From an uncultured Prevotellaceae bacterium (GTDB lineage: Bacteria; Bacteroidota; Bacteroidia; Bacteroidales; Bacteroidaceae): a stretch of 56,013 bases of DNA. Below, piece after piece: positions 15,180 to 22,790 of the stretch. Under the pieces are notes generated by a model that did no database searches, was not told the origin of the DNA, and saw only the letters and a list, made by a program, of their open reading frames with translations. The stretch is from positions 1 to 56,013 of the forward strand of contig CAMNIN010000017.1 of the NCBI GenBank assembly GCA_946540735.1, written 5' to 3'. The position numbers and the translations under genes were made by a program. Every line of letters begins with the position of its first letter. Position 1 is the first letter of the stretch.

Positions 15180-17744
15180 ATGAATCAACTGAAAACTTAT
15201 TCTTATGAGGAAGCACTCAATGCTTCTTTGCTTTATTTTGGAGGTGATGAACTGGCAGCCCGTGTATGGGTCAACAAATATGCCATGAAAGACAGTTTCG
15301 GTCATATCTATGAGCAGTCACCTGCCGACATGCACTGGCGCATCGCCAATGAAATAGCACGGATAGAGCAAAATTATGCCAATCCTGTGTCAGCACAAGA
15401 GGTGTTTGACTTGCTCGACCATTTCAAATATATCGTGCCCGCCGGCAGTCCGATGACAGGCATCGGAAACAATCATCAGGTGGCTTCTCTCTCCAATTGT
15501 TTCGTCATCGGCCTTGATGGGAATGCGGATTCCTACGGCGCTGTCCTGCGTATCGACGAGGAACAGGTGCAGTTGATGAAAAGAAGGGGTGGGGTGGGCC
15601 ATGACCTTTCGGATATTCGCCCGAAAGGGACTCCCGTCAACAATTCCGCGCTGACGAGTACCGGACTGGTGCCTTTCATGGAGCGATACAGCAATTCCAC
15701 TCGTGAGGTGGCACAGGATGGACGTCGGGGAGCACTGATGCTCTCTGTGAGTATCAAGCACCCTGACAGCGAGGCATTCATCGATGCTAAGATGACCGAG
15801 GGAAAGGTGACGGGCGCCAATGTATCGGTGCGCATCGATGACGATTTCATGAGGGCGGCCATCAATGATGCTGACTACGAGCAGCGCTTTCCCATTGAGG
15901 GCGAGGAGGTCATGGTCAGGAAGACGATCAAAGCCAAAAACCTCTGGGGCAAAATCGTGCATAATGCCTGGAAGAGCGCAGAGCCTGGGGTCTTGTTCTG
16001 GGATACCATCATCAGGGAGAGTATCCCCGACTGCTATGCCGACCTGGGTTTCCGCACGATTTCCACCAATCCCTGCGGTGAGATACCCCTTTGTCCTTAC
16101 GACTCCTGCCGTTTGCTCTCGATCAATCTTTATTCCTATGTCGTCGATCCGTTCACGGACCATGCCTGTTTTGACTTCGATTTGTTCAGGAAGCATGTCG
16201 TCTTGGCCCAGCGGCTCATGGACGATATCGTGGACCTCGAACTGGAGAAGATCGTAGCCATCATGGAGAAAATCAAATCCGATCCCCAGACCGACGAGGT
16301 GAAAGGGGCTGAATACCATCTCTGGGAGAAAATCTACAGCAAGAGTGGCATGGGAAGAAGAACGGGCGTGGGCATCACCGCAGAGGGAGATATGATCGCC
16401 GCCATGGGACTGAGATATGGCACACAGGAAGCCACCGACTTCGCCGTGGAAGTGCAGCGCACACTGGCCCTCGCCGCTTACCGCTCCTCGGTGGAAATGG
16501 CTAAGGAGAGAGGAAAATTCAAAATCTACGATGCTGATCGCGAAAAGGACAACCCCTTCATCCTCAGAATCAAAGAGGCTGATCCACAACTCTATGAGGA
16601 TATGACTAAATATGGCAGGCGCAACATCGCCTGCCTGACCATCGCCCCCACGGGGACGACCAGTCTGATGACACAGACCACCAGTGGCATCGAACCTGTA
16701 TTCATGCCGGTATACAAGAGGCGCAGGAAAGTCAACCCGGGGGATGTCAATGCACATGTCGATTTCGTCGACGAGGTGGGTGACTCCTTCGAGGAATACA
16801 TCGTCTATCATCCCAAATTCCAGAAATGGATGCAACTCAACGGCTACGATCTCCAGAAACGATACTCGCAAGAGGAAATCGACGAACTGGTGGCTGAATC
16901 ACCTTATTATAAGGCTACGGCCAACGATGTCGACTGGTTGATGAAGGTGAAGATGCAGGGCGCTATCCAGAAATGGGTGGACCACTCGATCAGTGTCACC
17001 GTCAACTTGCCCAACAATGTCGATGAAGCCCTGGTGAACAAACTCTATGTCGAGGCCTGGCGGTCGGGCTGTAAGGGATGCACCATCTACAGAGACGGGA
17101 GCCGGGCCGGTGTGATGCTGTCGGCAAGCAAGAAGAAGGAAGAGAAAAAAGCCAAGGAAAACACCCCGGACGGCAAGGAATACCAAAGGCCGGAGGTGAC
17201 AGAGGTCAGGCCGCAGACCTTGGAGTGCGATGTGGTCAGATTCCAAAACAACAAGGAGAAATGGGTGGCTTTCGTGGGACTGCTCGACGGCTATCCCTAC
17301 GAGATCTTCACTGGACTGCAGGATGATGACGAGGGCATCGTGCTGCCCAAGACGGTGACCAAGGGAAAAATTATCAAGCAAACCAATGAGGACGGGTCGC
17401 ACCGCTATGATTTCCAGTTCGAGAACAAGAGGGGATATAAGACCACCGTGGAAGGACTCAGCGAGAAGTTCAATCCCGAATACTGGAACTACGCCAAACT
17501 CATCTCGGGCGTGCTCAGATACCGGATGCCGATCGACCACGTGATCAAACTGGTGGGGTCGCTACAACTCAAGAGCGAGAGCATCAACACTTGGAAAAAT
17601 GGTGTCGAGAGGGCTCTTAAGAAATACATCGTCGATGGGACGGTCGCACAAGGCAAGAAATGTCCCGTCTGTGGACATGAGACTCTGGTCTATCAGGAGG
17701 GATGCCTCATCTGTAAGAACTGCGGGGCCTCCCGTTGCGGATAA
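15180..17744 (+). CDS. nrdJ: Adenosylcobalamin-dependent (class II) ribonucleotide reductase
   Basis: 854 residues. It reduces ribonucleotides to deoxyribonucleotides with a B12-generated thiyl radical, so it needs no oxygen and no separate small subunit. Visible signatures: substrate-site region SLSNCFVIG with Cys107, the loop NPCGEIPL at 297-304 (active-site Cys299), the barrel motif TIAPTGTTSLMTQTTSGIEPVF split around 485-510, and a C-terminal TSCPD-like domain (CDVVRFQNNKEKWVAFVG). The extreme end carries four-plus cysteines (CPVCG, CLICKNCG, SRCG) that form the redox or zinc tail typical of this subclass. Transcript probably continues into folB 8 bases on. I chose 15180 over an upstream in-frame TTG because a promoter box sits between them. 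Confidence 0.95.
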   Translation: MNQLKTYSYEEALNASLLYFGGDELAARVWVNKYAMKDSFGHIYEQSPADMHWRIANEIARIEQNYANPVSAQEVFDLLDHFKYIVPAGSPMTGIGNNHQVASLSNCFVIGLDGNADSYGAVLRIDEEQVQLMKRRGGVGHDLSDIRPKGTPVNNSALTSTGLVPFMERYSNSTREVAQDGRRGALMLSVSIKHPDSEAFIDAKMTEGKVTGANVSVRIDDDFMRAAINDADYEQRFPIEGEEVMVRKTIKAKNLWGKIVHNAWKSAEPGVLFWDTIIRESIPDCYADLGFRTISTNPCGEIPLCPYDSCRLLSINLYSYVVDPFTDHACFDFDLFRKHVVLAQRLMDDIVDLELEKIVAIMEKIKSDPQTDEVKGAEYHLWEKIYSKSGMGRRTGVGITAEGDMIAAMGLRYGTQEATDFAVEVQRTLALAAYRSSVEMAKERGKFKIYDADREKDNPFILRIKEADPQLYEDMTKYGRRNIACLTIAPTGTTSLMTQTTSGIEPVFMPVYKRRRKVNPGDVNAHVDFVDEVGDSFEEYIVYHPKFQKWMQLNGYDLQKRYSQEEIDELVAESPYYKATANDVDWLMKVKMQGAIQKWVDHSISVTVNLPNNVDEALVNKLYVEAWRSGCKGCTIYRDGSRAGVMLSASKKKEEKKAKENTPDGKEYQRPEVTEVRPQTLECDVVRFQNNKEKWVAFVGLLDGYPYEIFTGLQDDDEGIVLPKTVTKGKIIKQTNEDGSHRYDFQFENKRGYKTTVEGLSEKFNPEYWNYAKLISGVLRYRMPIDHVIKLVGSLQLKSESINTWKNGVERALKKYIVDGTVAQGKKCPVCGHETLVYQEGCLICKNCGASRCG

Positions 17745-17751
17745 GTCACTC

Positions 17752-18144
17752 ATGATGAAAACATGTGCCGGACATATCTTCATCAATGACCTGCGGCTGT
17801 ATGCCTTTCATGGCGTACTGCCGCAGGAAAGAATCGTCGGAGGGAATTACTCGGTCGACATCGACGTGACCCTCGATCTCTCCCAAGCCATGGTGTCTGA
17901 CCGGGTGGAGGATACCGTGAACTACGCCACACTCCTCGACATCGTCAAGCAGGAGATGGATATCCCTTCGGCTCTCCTCGAACATGTCGCCGGAAGGATG
18001 GCTGAGCAGATATGCTGCAGGTTTCCGCAGATTGAGGAGGTTATAGTGCGCATCACCAAAATCAACCCGCCAATGGGGGCGGAGACCAAGGGCGCGGGGG
18101 TGACCATATATTTAATAAATGATAAAAGAGGTGGCATTTCGTGA
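17752..18144 (+). CDS. folB: Dihydroneopterin aldolase
   Basis: 130-131 residues from paired ATGs at 17752/17755, within the usual 115-130 range. The family start HIFINDLRLYAFHGVLPQE is present, with the conserved Tyr and Glu of the active site, then VEDTVNYATL, and the C-terminal VRITKINPPMGAETKGAGV containing the catalytic Lys region (VIVRITKINPPM). It converts 7,8-dihydroneopterin to 6-hydroxymethyl-dihydropterin and glycolaldehyde in folate synthesis. It begins 8 bases after nrdJ and likely shares its mRNA, coupling folate (thymidylate) and deoxynucleotide production. No other folate genes are nearby. Confidence 0.93.
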   Translation: MMKTCAGHIFINDLRLYAFHGVLPQERIVGGNYSVDIDVTLDLSQAMVSDRVEDTVNYATLLDIVKQEMDIPSALLEHVAGRMAEQICCRFPQIEEVIVRITKINPPMGAETKGAGVTIYLINDKRGGIS

Positions 18145-18163
18145 TTTTCTTGCCAAAATTCAC

Positions 18164-18171
18164 TAATTTTG
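18164..18171 (+). promoter_or_regulatory. Promoter -7 box for the amidase-MCE unit
   Basis: TAATTTTG followed by C, 22 bases before the ATG at 18194 and just after the folB stop. Confidence 0.6.
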
Positions 18172-18193
18172 CACCCATAATTGATTAAAGGAA

Positions 18194-19987
18194 ATGCAAA
18201 TCAGAGAATATATCTTATCTTTCCTCATGCTTTTGGTGGCCATGGGAACCCAGGCGGCAGACAAGAAATTCACCCTTGTCATCGATGCCGGACACGGGGG
18301 AAAGGATACCGGAGCTCCAGGGAAAATATCGGTCGAGAAAAATATCAACCTGCAGGTGGCACTGGCCTTCGGCAAGTACGTGGAAAGAAACTGTCCTGAC
18401 GTGAACGTGATATACACTCGCAAAACCGATGTCTTCATCGAACTGAAGGAAAGGGCGAATATCGCCAACCGCAACAAGGCCGACCTCTTCATTTCCGTCC
18501 ACACCAATGCCCTGGACGGCGGCAAGATCTCACGGGGATTCGAGACATATACACTGGGTATGCACCGCGCTGCGGACAACTTGAACGTGGCCAAGAGAGA
18601 GAACTCCGTCATCCTCATCGAGAAAAACTACAAGCAAAGCTACGCTGGTTTTGATCCGAAATCATCGGAAAGCTACATCATGTTCGAACTCATGCAGGAC
18701 AAGAACATGGCGAATAGCGTGGAATTGGCCAGACTCATACAAAGCGAGGTCTGCGCCACAAGTGGCAGAGTCAACAAAGGGGTGCACCAGGCCGGTTTTC
18801 TCGTGCTCCGAGAGACTTCCATGCCGAGTTGCCTGATAGAACTTGGTTTCATCACCACACAAGATGAGGAACAATACCTCAACACTGCAGAGGGACAGGA
18901 CAAAATAGCACGGGGCATCTATCAGGCTTTCCTGAAATACAAGAAAAAATACGGCAACTCCAAAGTGACGGCACAAAATGAGGGCGTGGCAAATGAAGTG
19001 GAACCTGAGCCTGAAACGGCGGGCGCAAACAACACCTTGTTCGAAGAGGATCCCGGTACTTTGATGGCGGTTGCGGAATATACAGAGCAGAGGGCCGTCA
19101 GAACCCATTTCAATACCAATCCGGTCCCGGCTCCTGTTGCAACATCGGCACCAGTTTCAACACCGGCACCGACTCCTGCTTCGGCACCAGTTGCTGCACC
19201 GGCACCAGCACCGACTCCTCCACCGGCAAAGTCTTCCACTACGGCCACTAATCCGCCTCCAACTCCAGAAAAGGCTAATCCTCCCTCAGAGAAAACTTCT
19301 CCCAAGACTGCGAATCCTCCCGCCGCTACTCCTCAAGTGACGGCTCCTCCTCCTGCTCCAGCTAAGCCTGCTGAACCACAGCCCGCAAAACCACAGCTCG
19401 ATCCCCAACCTTCTCCTAGTCCAACTAGTCCTCCTAGCCCAACTAGCCCTCCTAGCCCAACTAGTCCTCCTAGTCCAACTAGTCCTCCTAGTCCAACTAG
19501 TCCCCCTAGTCCAACTAGCCCTCCTAGCCCTCCTACAACCTCCTCGACTTCTTCAAAAACTGATAACTCCGTCCCAGTAGAGAAAAAAAACGAGGATCTT
19601 CCCGCTAAAACCGATTCTCCAACTCCTTCTGAAAAACAAGTAGAGCAACCTGCAACAGCGGAGAAACCCAATGATGAGGTTGACATGCTCCCCGAAAACA
19701 TGCAACCTGGCGGAAGACCGATTTTCAAAGTGCAGATTGCCGCCACTTCGCAGGAAATACCCACCAATAGCAGCGTGTTCCAAGGTGTTGAGGGCATAGA
19801 AAGCTACAAGGAGAACGGGATGGTGAAGTATACCGTCGGAGCTTCCACCGACTTTGAGGAAATCAGCAACCTGCGCAAAACACTCTCCTCCAAATTCCCA
19901 CAGGCGTTCATCATCGCTTTCAGGGATGGATACAAACTGAATATCTCACAGGCTTTGAAAGAATATAGAAACAACAGTAAAAAATAA
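18194..19987 (+). CDS. N-acetylmuramoyl-L-alanine amidase (Amidase_3) with proline-rich repeat linker and SPOR-like C-terminus
   Basis: 597 residues. Signal peptide to about residue 21 (MLLVAMGTQA). The catalytic domain, residues 25-255, has the zinc and catalytic residues of AmiA/AmiC enzymes: His34 in DAGHGG, Glu48 in SVEKN, His103 in SVHTNA, and Glu216 in CLIELGF. It cleaves the amide bond between muramic acid and the stem peptide. Residues 310-460 form a Pro/Ala/Ser/Thr linker including six perfect PTSPPS units. The last 95 residues (FKVQIAATSQEIPT onward to ISQALKEYR) match a SPOR-like domain, which binds denuded glycan at division sites. So it probably acts in daughter-cell separation. 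The MCE gene follows after 6 bases. The long repeat linker is unusual for this family. Confidence 0.92.
   Translation: MQIREYILSFLMLLVAMGTQAADKKFTLVIDAGHGGKDTGAPGKISVEKNINLQVALAFGKYVERNCPDVNVIYTRKTDVFIELKERANIANRNKADLFISVHTNALDGGKISRGFETYTLGMHRAADNLNVAKRENSVILIEKNYKQSYAGFDPKSSESYIMFELMQDKNMANSVELARLIQSEVCATSGRVNKGVHQAGFLVLRETSMPSCLIELGFITTQDEEQYLNTAEGQDKIARGIYQAFLKYKKKYGNSKVTAQNEGVANEVEPEPETAGANNTLFEEDPGTLMAVAEYTEQRAVRTHFNTNPVPAPVATSAPVSTPAPTPASAPVAAPAPAPTPPPAKSSTTATNPPPTPEKANPPSEKTSPKTANPPAATPQVTAPPPAPAKPAEPQPAKPQLDPQPSPSPTSPPSPTSPPSPTSPPSPTSPPSPTSPPSPTSPPSPPTTSSTSSKTDNSVPVEKKNEDLPAKTDSPTPSEKQVEQPATAEKPNDEVDMLPENMQPGGRPIFKVQIAATSQEIPTNSSVFQGVEGIESYKENGMVKYTVGASTDFEEISNLRKTLSSKFPQAFIIAFRDGYKLNISQALKEYRNNSKK
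19421..19528 (+). repeat. Six in-frame 18-bp tandem repeats (PTSPPS)
   Basis: The unit CCAACTAGTCCTCCTAGT, with C/T wobble at a few third positions, is repeated six times inside the amidase linker. Each copy encodes PTSPPS. Copy number changes would alter linker length without shifting frame. Confidence 0.95.
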
Positions 19988-19993
19988 CATAGC

Positions 19994-20917
19994 ATGAAGG
20001 GTTTTACGAAAGAAATCAAAATCGCTCTTGTCGCCATCCTCGGAATCGTGGTGCTCTTTTTCGGAATGAATTTCCTCAAAGGCGTGACACTTTTCTCTGA
20101 TGATAACACCTATTATATCAAATTCAATAATATCAGCGGATTGTCTGGGTCAAGCCCCATCATGACCAACGGATTCAAAGTGGGCACGGTCACGGATATT
20201 CAGTTTGATTATCAAAACAAAGAGGAAATCCTGGCCAAGGTGGGCATCGACAAAGAACTGAGGATTCCTGTCGGGACTATCGCCGAGATCTCAAGCGACC
20301 TGCTGGGAAATGTGCAGGTCGACCTGGTCATGGGCGACGAGAAAGACGGCTTCCTGGAGCCGATGAGTACCATCGATGGCAGACTCAACTCCGGCGCAAT
20401 GGGCAAAGTGAAGGAAATGGTGCCCCAAATCGAGAAAATGCTGCCCAAAGTCGATTCCATCTTGACGAGTGTGAACGGTCTTATGGCCGACCCGGCCTTG
20501 CCTGCCACACTGCACCATGCCGACCAAATCACCTATGACCTGACCAAAACAACACAGCAGATCAATCAGCTGATCGCAGGTATCAATAAACAGGTGCCTG
20601 GACTCATGGGAAAGGCTGACGGTGTGCTCGACAAAGCCAATACCACCATGGGGAATGCTGCAACCGTCACGGAAAACCTGGCAAACCTGGATCTGGAAGC
20701 TACACTCAACGAACTGAAATCGACCCTCGAGAACCTTCAGGCCTTCTCCGCATCCCTCAACGAGAAAAATGGTACGCTGGGAATGATCCTTCACGACAAG
20801 ACCATGTATGAACAACTCAACTCCACCCTGGCTCATGCTGACTCGCTCCTGGTGAATTTCAAAGAGCATCCGAAAAGATATGTACACTTCTCTGTCTTCG
20901 GCAAAAAAGACAAGTAG
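19994..20917 (+). CDS. MCE/MlaD-family lipid transport protein
   Basis: 307 residues. One N-terminal membrane anchor (IALVAILGIVVLFFGMNFL, about 9-28) is followed by a single MCE/MlaD domain at about 38-115 (YYIKFNNISGLSGSSPIMTNGFKVG split here as GLSGSSPIMTNGFKVG; IPVGTIAEISSDLLGN). The C-terminal 150 residues are predominantly helical with long amphipathic stretches, as in MlaD and related periplasmic lipid carriers. Proteins of this type bind phospholipid in the periplasm as part of an ABC system that maintains outer-membrane asymmetry. The partner permease and ATPase genes are not in the window. It is cotranscribed with the cell-wall amidase (6-base gap), an association with envelope maintenance. 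Confidence 0.88.
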   Translation: MKGFTKEIKIALVAILGIVVLFFGMNFLKGVTLFSDDNTYYIKFNNISGLSGSSPIMTNGFKVGTVTDIQFDYQNKEEILAKVGIDKELRIPVGTIAEISSDLLGNVQVDLVMGDEKDGFLEPMSTIDGRLNSGAMGKVKEMVPQIEKMLPKVDSILTSVNGLMADPALPATLHHADQITYDLTKTTQQINQLIAGINKQVPGLMGKADGVLDKANTTMGNAATVTENLANLDLEATLNELKSTLENLQAFSASLNEKNGTLGMILHDKTMYEQLNSTLAHADSLLVNFKEHPKRYVHFSVFGKKDK

Positions 20918-21330
20918 AATTGACATCGAATTATATACTTTTTATAGACCCGGAAATGGGACTTGAAAAACTTCTAAAAATGTATTATATAGAAAATGTC
21001 TAAATAATAGGTGCCCAATCCTTCACTTTATCCAACCGTCGGAAATGCCTAATTATTATGCATTTCCGATTGTTGTTAAAAAGGATTTTGGCGAATTATC
21101 GAGATTCTTTTCTTTTTGGCTAAGTCACAATATCTCAATTACTTGGAAAAATGCAAATGTAAAGTATTTTTCAATATTCCAACTTCGCCTATAAAACCCC
21201 ACAAAAGAGCATTTTACGATGATTGGTTAAAAAACAAATAAAATCGGCATTTGTTTATCCCGAAAAAAAAAGCGAAATTTGCATTCGAATTACAAAGTGA
21301 GGCATCATTGTCTTGTTTACCCTTTTCAAA
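20918..21330. other. AT-rich intergenic region before dnaA with a hairpin
   Basis: 413 bases without a gene. A 10-bp perfect inverted repeat (TCGGAAATGC at 21039-21048 and GCATTTCCGA at 21060-21069) is followed by TTGTTGTT and may end the MCE transcript. A poor match to the promoter box (GAAATTTG, about 21275) lies before dnaA. Two TTTATCC motifs occur, but there is no array of DnaA boxes, so I do not call an origin. Confidence 0.5.
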
Positions 21331-22743
21331 ATGAAACAAAATCCAGTCGAGCTCTGGGAGAGAAGCCTTCAGTTGATCAAAGGCAATGTCACGGAGCAGC
21401 AATTCAAAACATGGTTCGAGCCCATCGTTTTCGTGTCCTACTCACCGGCCACGATGACGTTGCTGGTGCAGGTACCCAGTCCCTTTGTGTACGAGTACCT
21501 GGAGGAGAACTTTGTGGATTTGATCAGCAAGGTTTTGAAGAGGGTGTTCGGCAATAATGTGAGACTTACTTATAAGGTGGTCGCCGACAAGACCAATAAC
21601 AAGGATATGGTGCTGCAGTCGGAAAATACCGATGATCCCATCGACAAGCCGATGAACCGGACACGGGCAAACCAATCCTATACACCCCTTGATGTCGCAC
21701 AGCCTCAGGAGATTGACTCCCAGCTGAATCCTCAGCAGACTTTCGAGTCTTTCATCGAGGGCCGCAGTAACAAGCTTCCAAGGGCCGTGGGACTTTCCAT
21801 CGCCCAAAATCCTTCCACCACGCAGTTCAACCCGATGTTCGTCTTCGGGCCGTCGGGCTGCGGTAAGACGCACCTCATCAATGCTATTGGCGTGAAGGTG
21901 AAAAGCCATTTCAGACAGAAAAGAGTGCTTTATGTGAGCGCCCGACTCTTCCAGGTGCAGTATACCAATGCTGTGAGGAACAACACCCTCAACGACTTCA
22001 TCAATTTCTATCAGACCATCGACGTCTTGATTGTCGATGATATCCAGGAGTGGATGACGGCTCCGAAAACCCAGGACACGTTCTTCCATATCTTCGACCA
22101 TCTCTTCAGAACCGGCAAGCGCATCATCCTGGCTTGTGATCGACCACCTGTCGACCTCAAGGGAATGAACGAGAGACTGGTGACAAGATTCTGCTGTGGA
22201 CTCATCGCTGAACTCGAAAGACCCGACACGCAACTTTGCAAGGATATTCTGCATGCCAGGATCTTGAAAGACGGTCTCGACGTGCCGGAGGATGTGGTGG
22301 AGTATATCTCGCAGAACGCCAACAGCAGCGTGCGCGACCTGGAAGGTGTGCTCAATTCTCTCATGGCATACTCTGTGGTCTACAATCAGCCTGTGGACCT
22401 GGGACTGGCCGAGAGGGTGCTCAAACGTTCCGTTAAGATCGACAACCATCCCCTGACTGTCGACGAAATCGTGGATACCGTCTGCGAACATTTCAATGTC
22501 TCTCCTGAAGAGGTGGGCGGAAAAAGCCGCAAGCGCAACCTTGTCACCGCAAGACAAGTCTCCATGTACCTTGCACAGAAACATACCAAGATGCCTGCAT
22601 CCAGAATCGGGAAACTGATTGCCGGAAGGGATCACTCCACCGTCCTCCACAGCTGTGAGAAAGTGGAGCAGCGGATGCGGATCGATGCATCCTTCTCAGA
22701 TGATATCCAAAAAATCGAGAAAGCGTTCAAACTCAAAAAATAA
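21331..22743 (+). CDS. dnaA: Chromosomal replication initiator protein DnaA
   Basis: 470 residues from ATG 21331; the in-frame TTG at 21313 would add only six residues and I reject it. Domain I (about 1-80) interacts with helicase and other partners; a variable domain II follows (about 85-135). The AAA+ domain III has Walker A GPSGCGKT at 173-180 and Walker B VLIVDDIQ at about 232-239, plus the RLVTRF arginine-finger region. Domain IV has the DNA-binding helix-turn-helix with the signature GRDHSTVLHSCEKV. Cys in the Walker A motif replaces the more common Leu and should be tolerated. It opens the origin and loads the helicase. GH51 follows 47 bases later without an obvious terminator. Confidence 0.97.
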   Translation: MKQNPVELWERSLQLIKGNVTEQQFKTWFEPIVFVSYSPATMTLLVQVPSPFVYEYLEENFVDLISKVLKRVFGNNVRLTYKVVADKTNNKDMVLQSENTDDPIDKPMNRTRANQSYTPLDVAQPQEIDSQLNPQQTFESFIEGRSNKLPRAVGLSIAQNPSTTQFNPMFVFGPSGCGKTHLINAIGVKVKSHFRQKRVLYVSARLFQVQYTNAVRNNTLNDFINFYQTIDVLIVDDIQEWMTAPKTQDTFFHIFDHLFRTGKRIILACDRPPVDLKGMNERLVTRFCCGLIAELERPDTQLCKDILHARILKDGLDVPEDVVEYISQNANSSVRDLEGVLNSLMAYSVVYNQPVDLGLAERVLKRSVKIDNHPLTVDEIVDTVCEHFNVSPEEVGGKSRKRNLVTARQVSMYLAQKHTKMPASRIGKLIAGRDHSTVLHSCEKVEQRMRIDASFSDDIQKIEKAFKLKK

Positions 22744-22790
22744 TCTATCCGCAATAGCGACAATAACTCGTTATTTTACCTTAACTCATT

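Noticed and set aside
19421..19528. CRISPR-like array
   Set aside because: The 18-bp repeats have no spacers and encode an in-frame PTSPPS linker.
20918..21330. Chromosomal origin next to dnaA
   Set aside because: Only isolated TTTATCC-like motifs; no cluster of DnaA boxes, and Bacteroidetes origins need not lie at dnaA.
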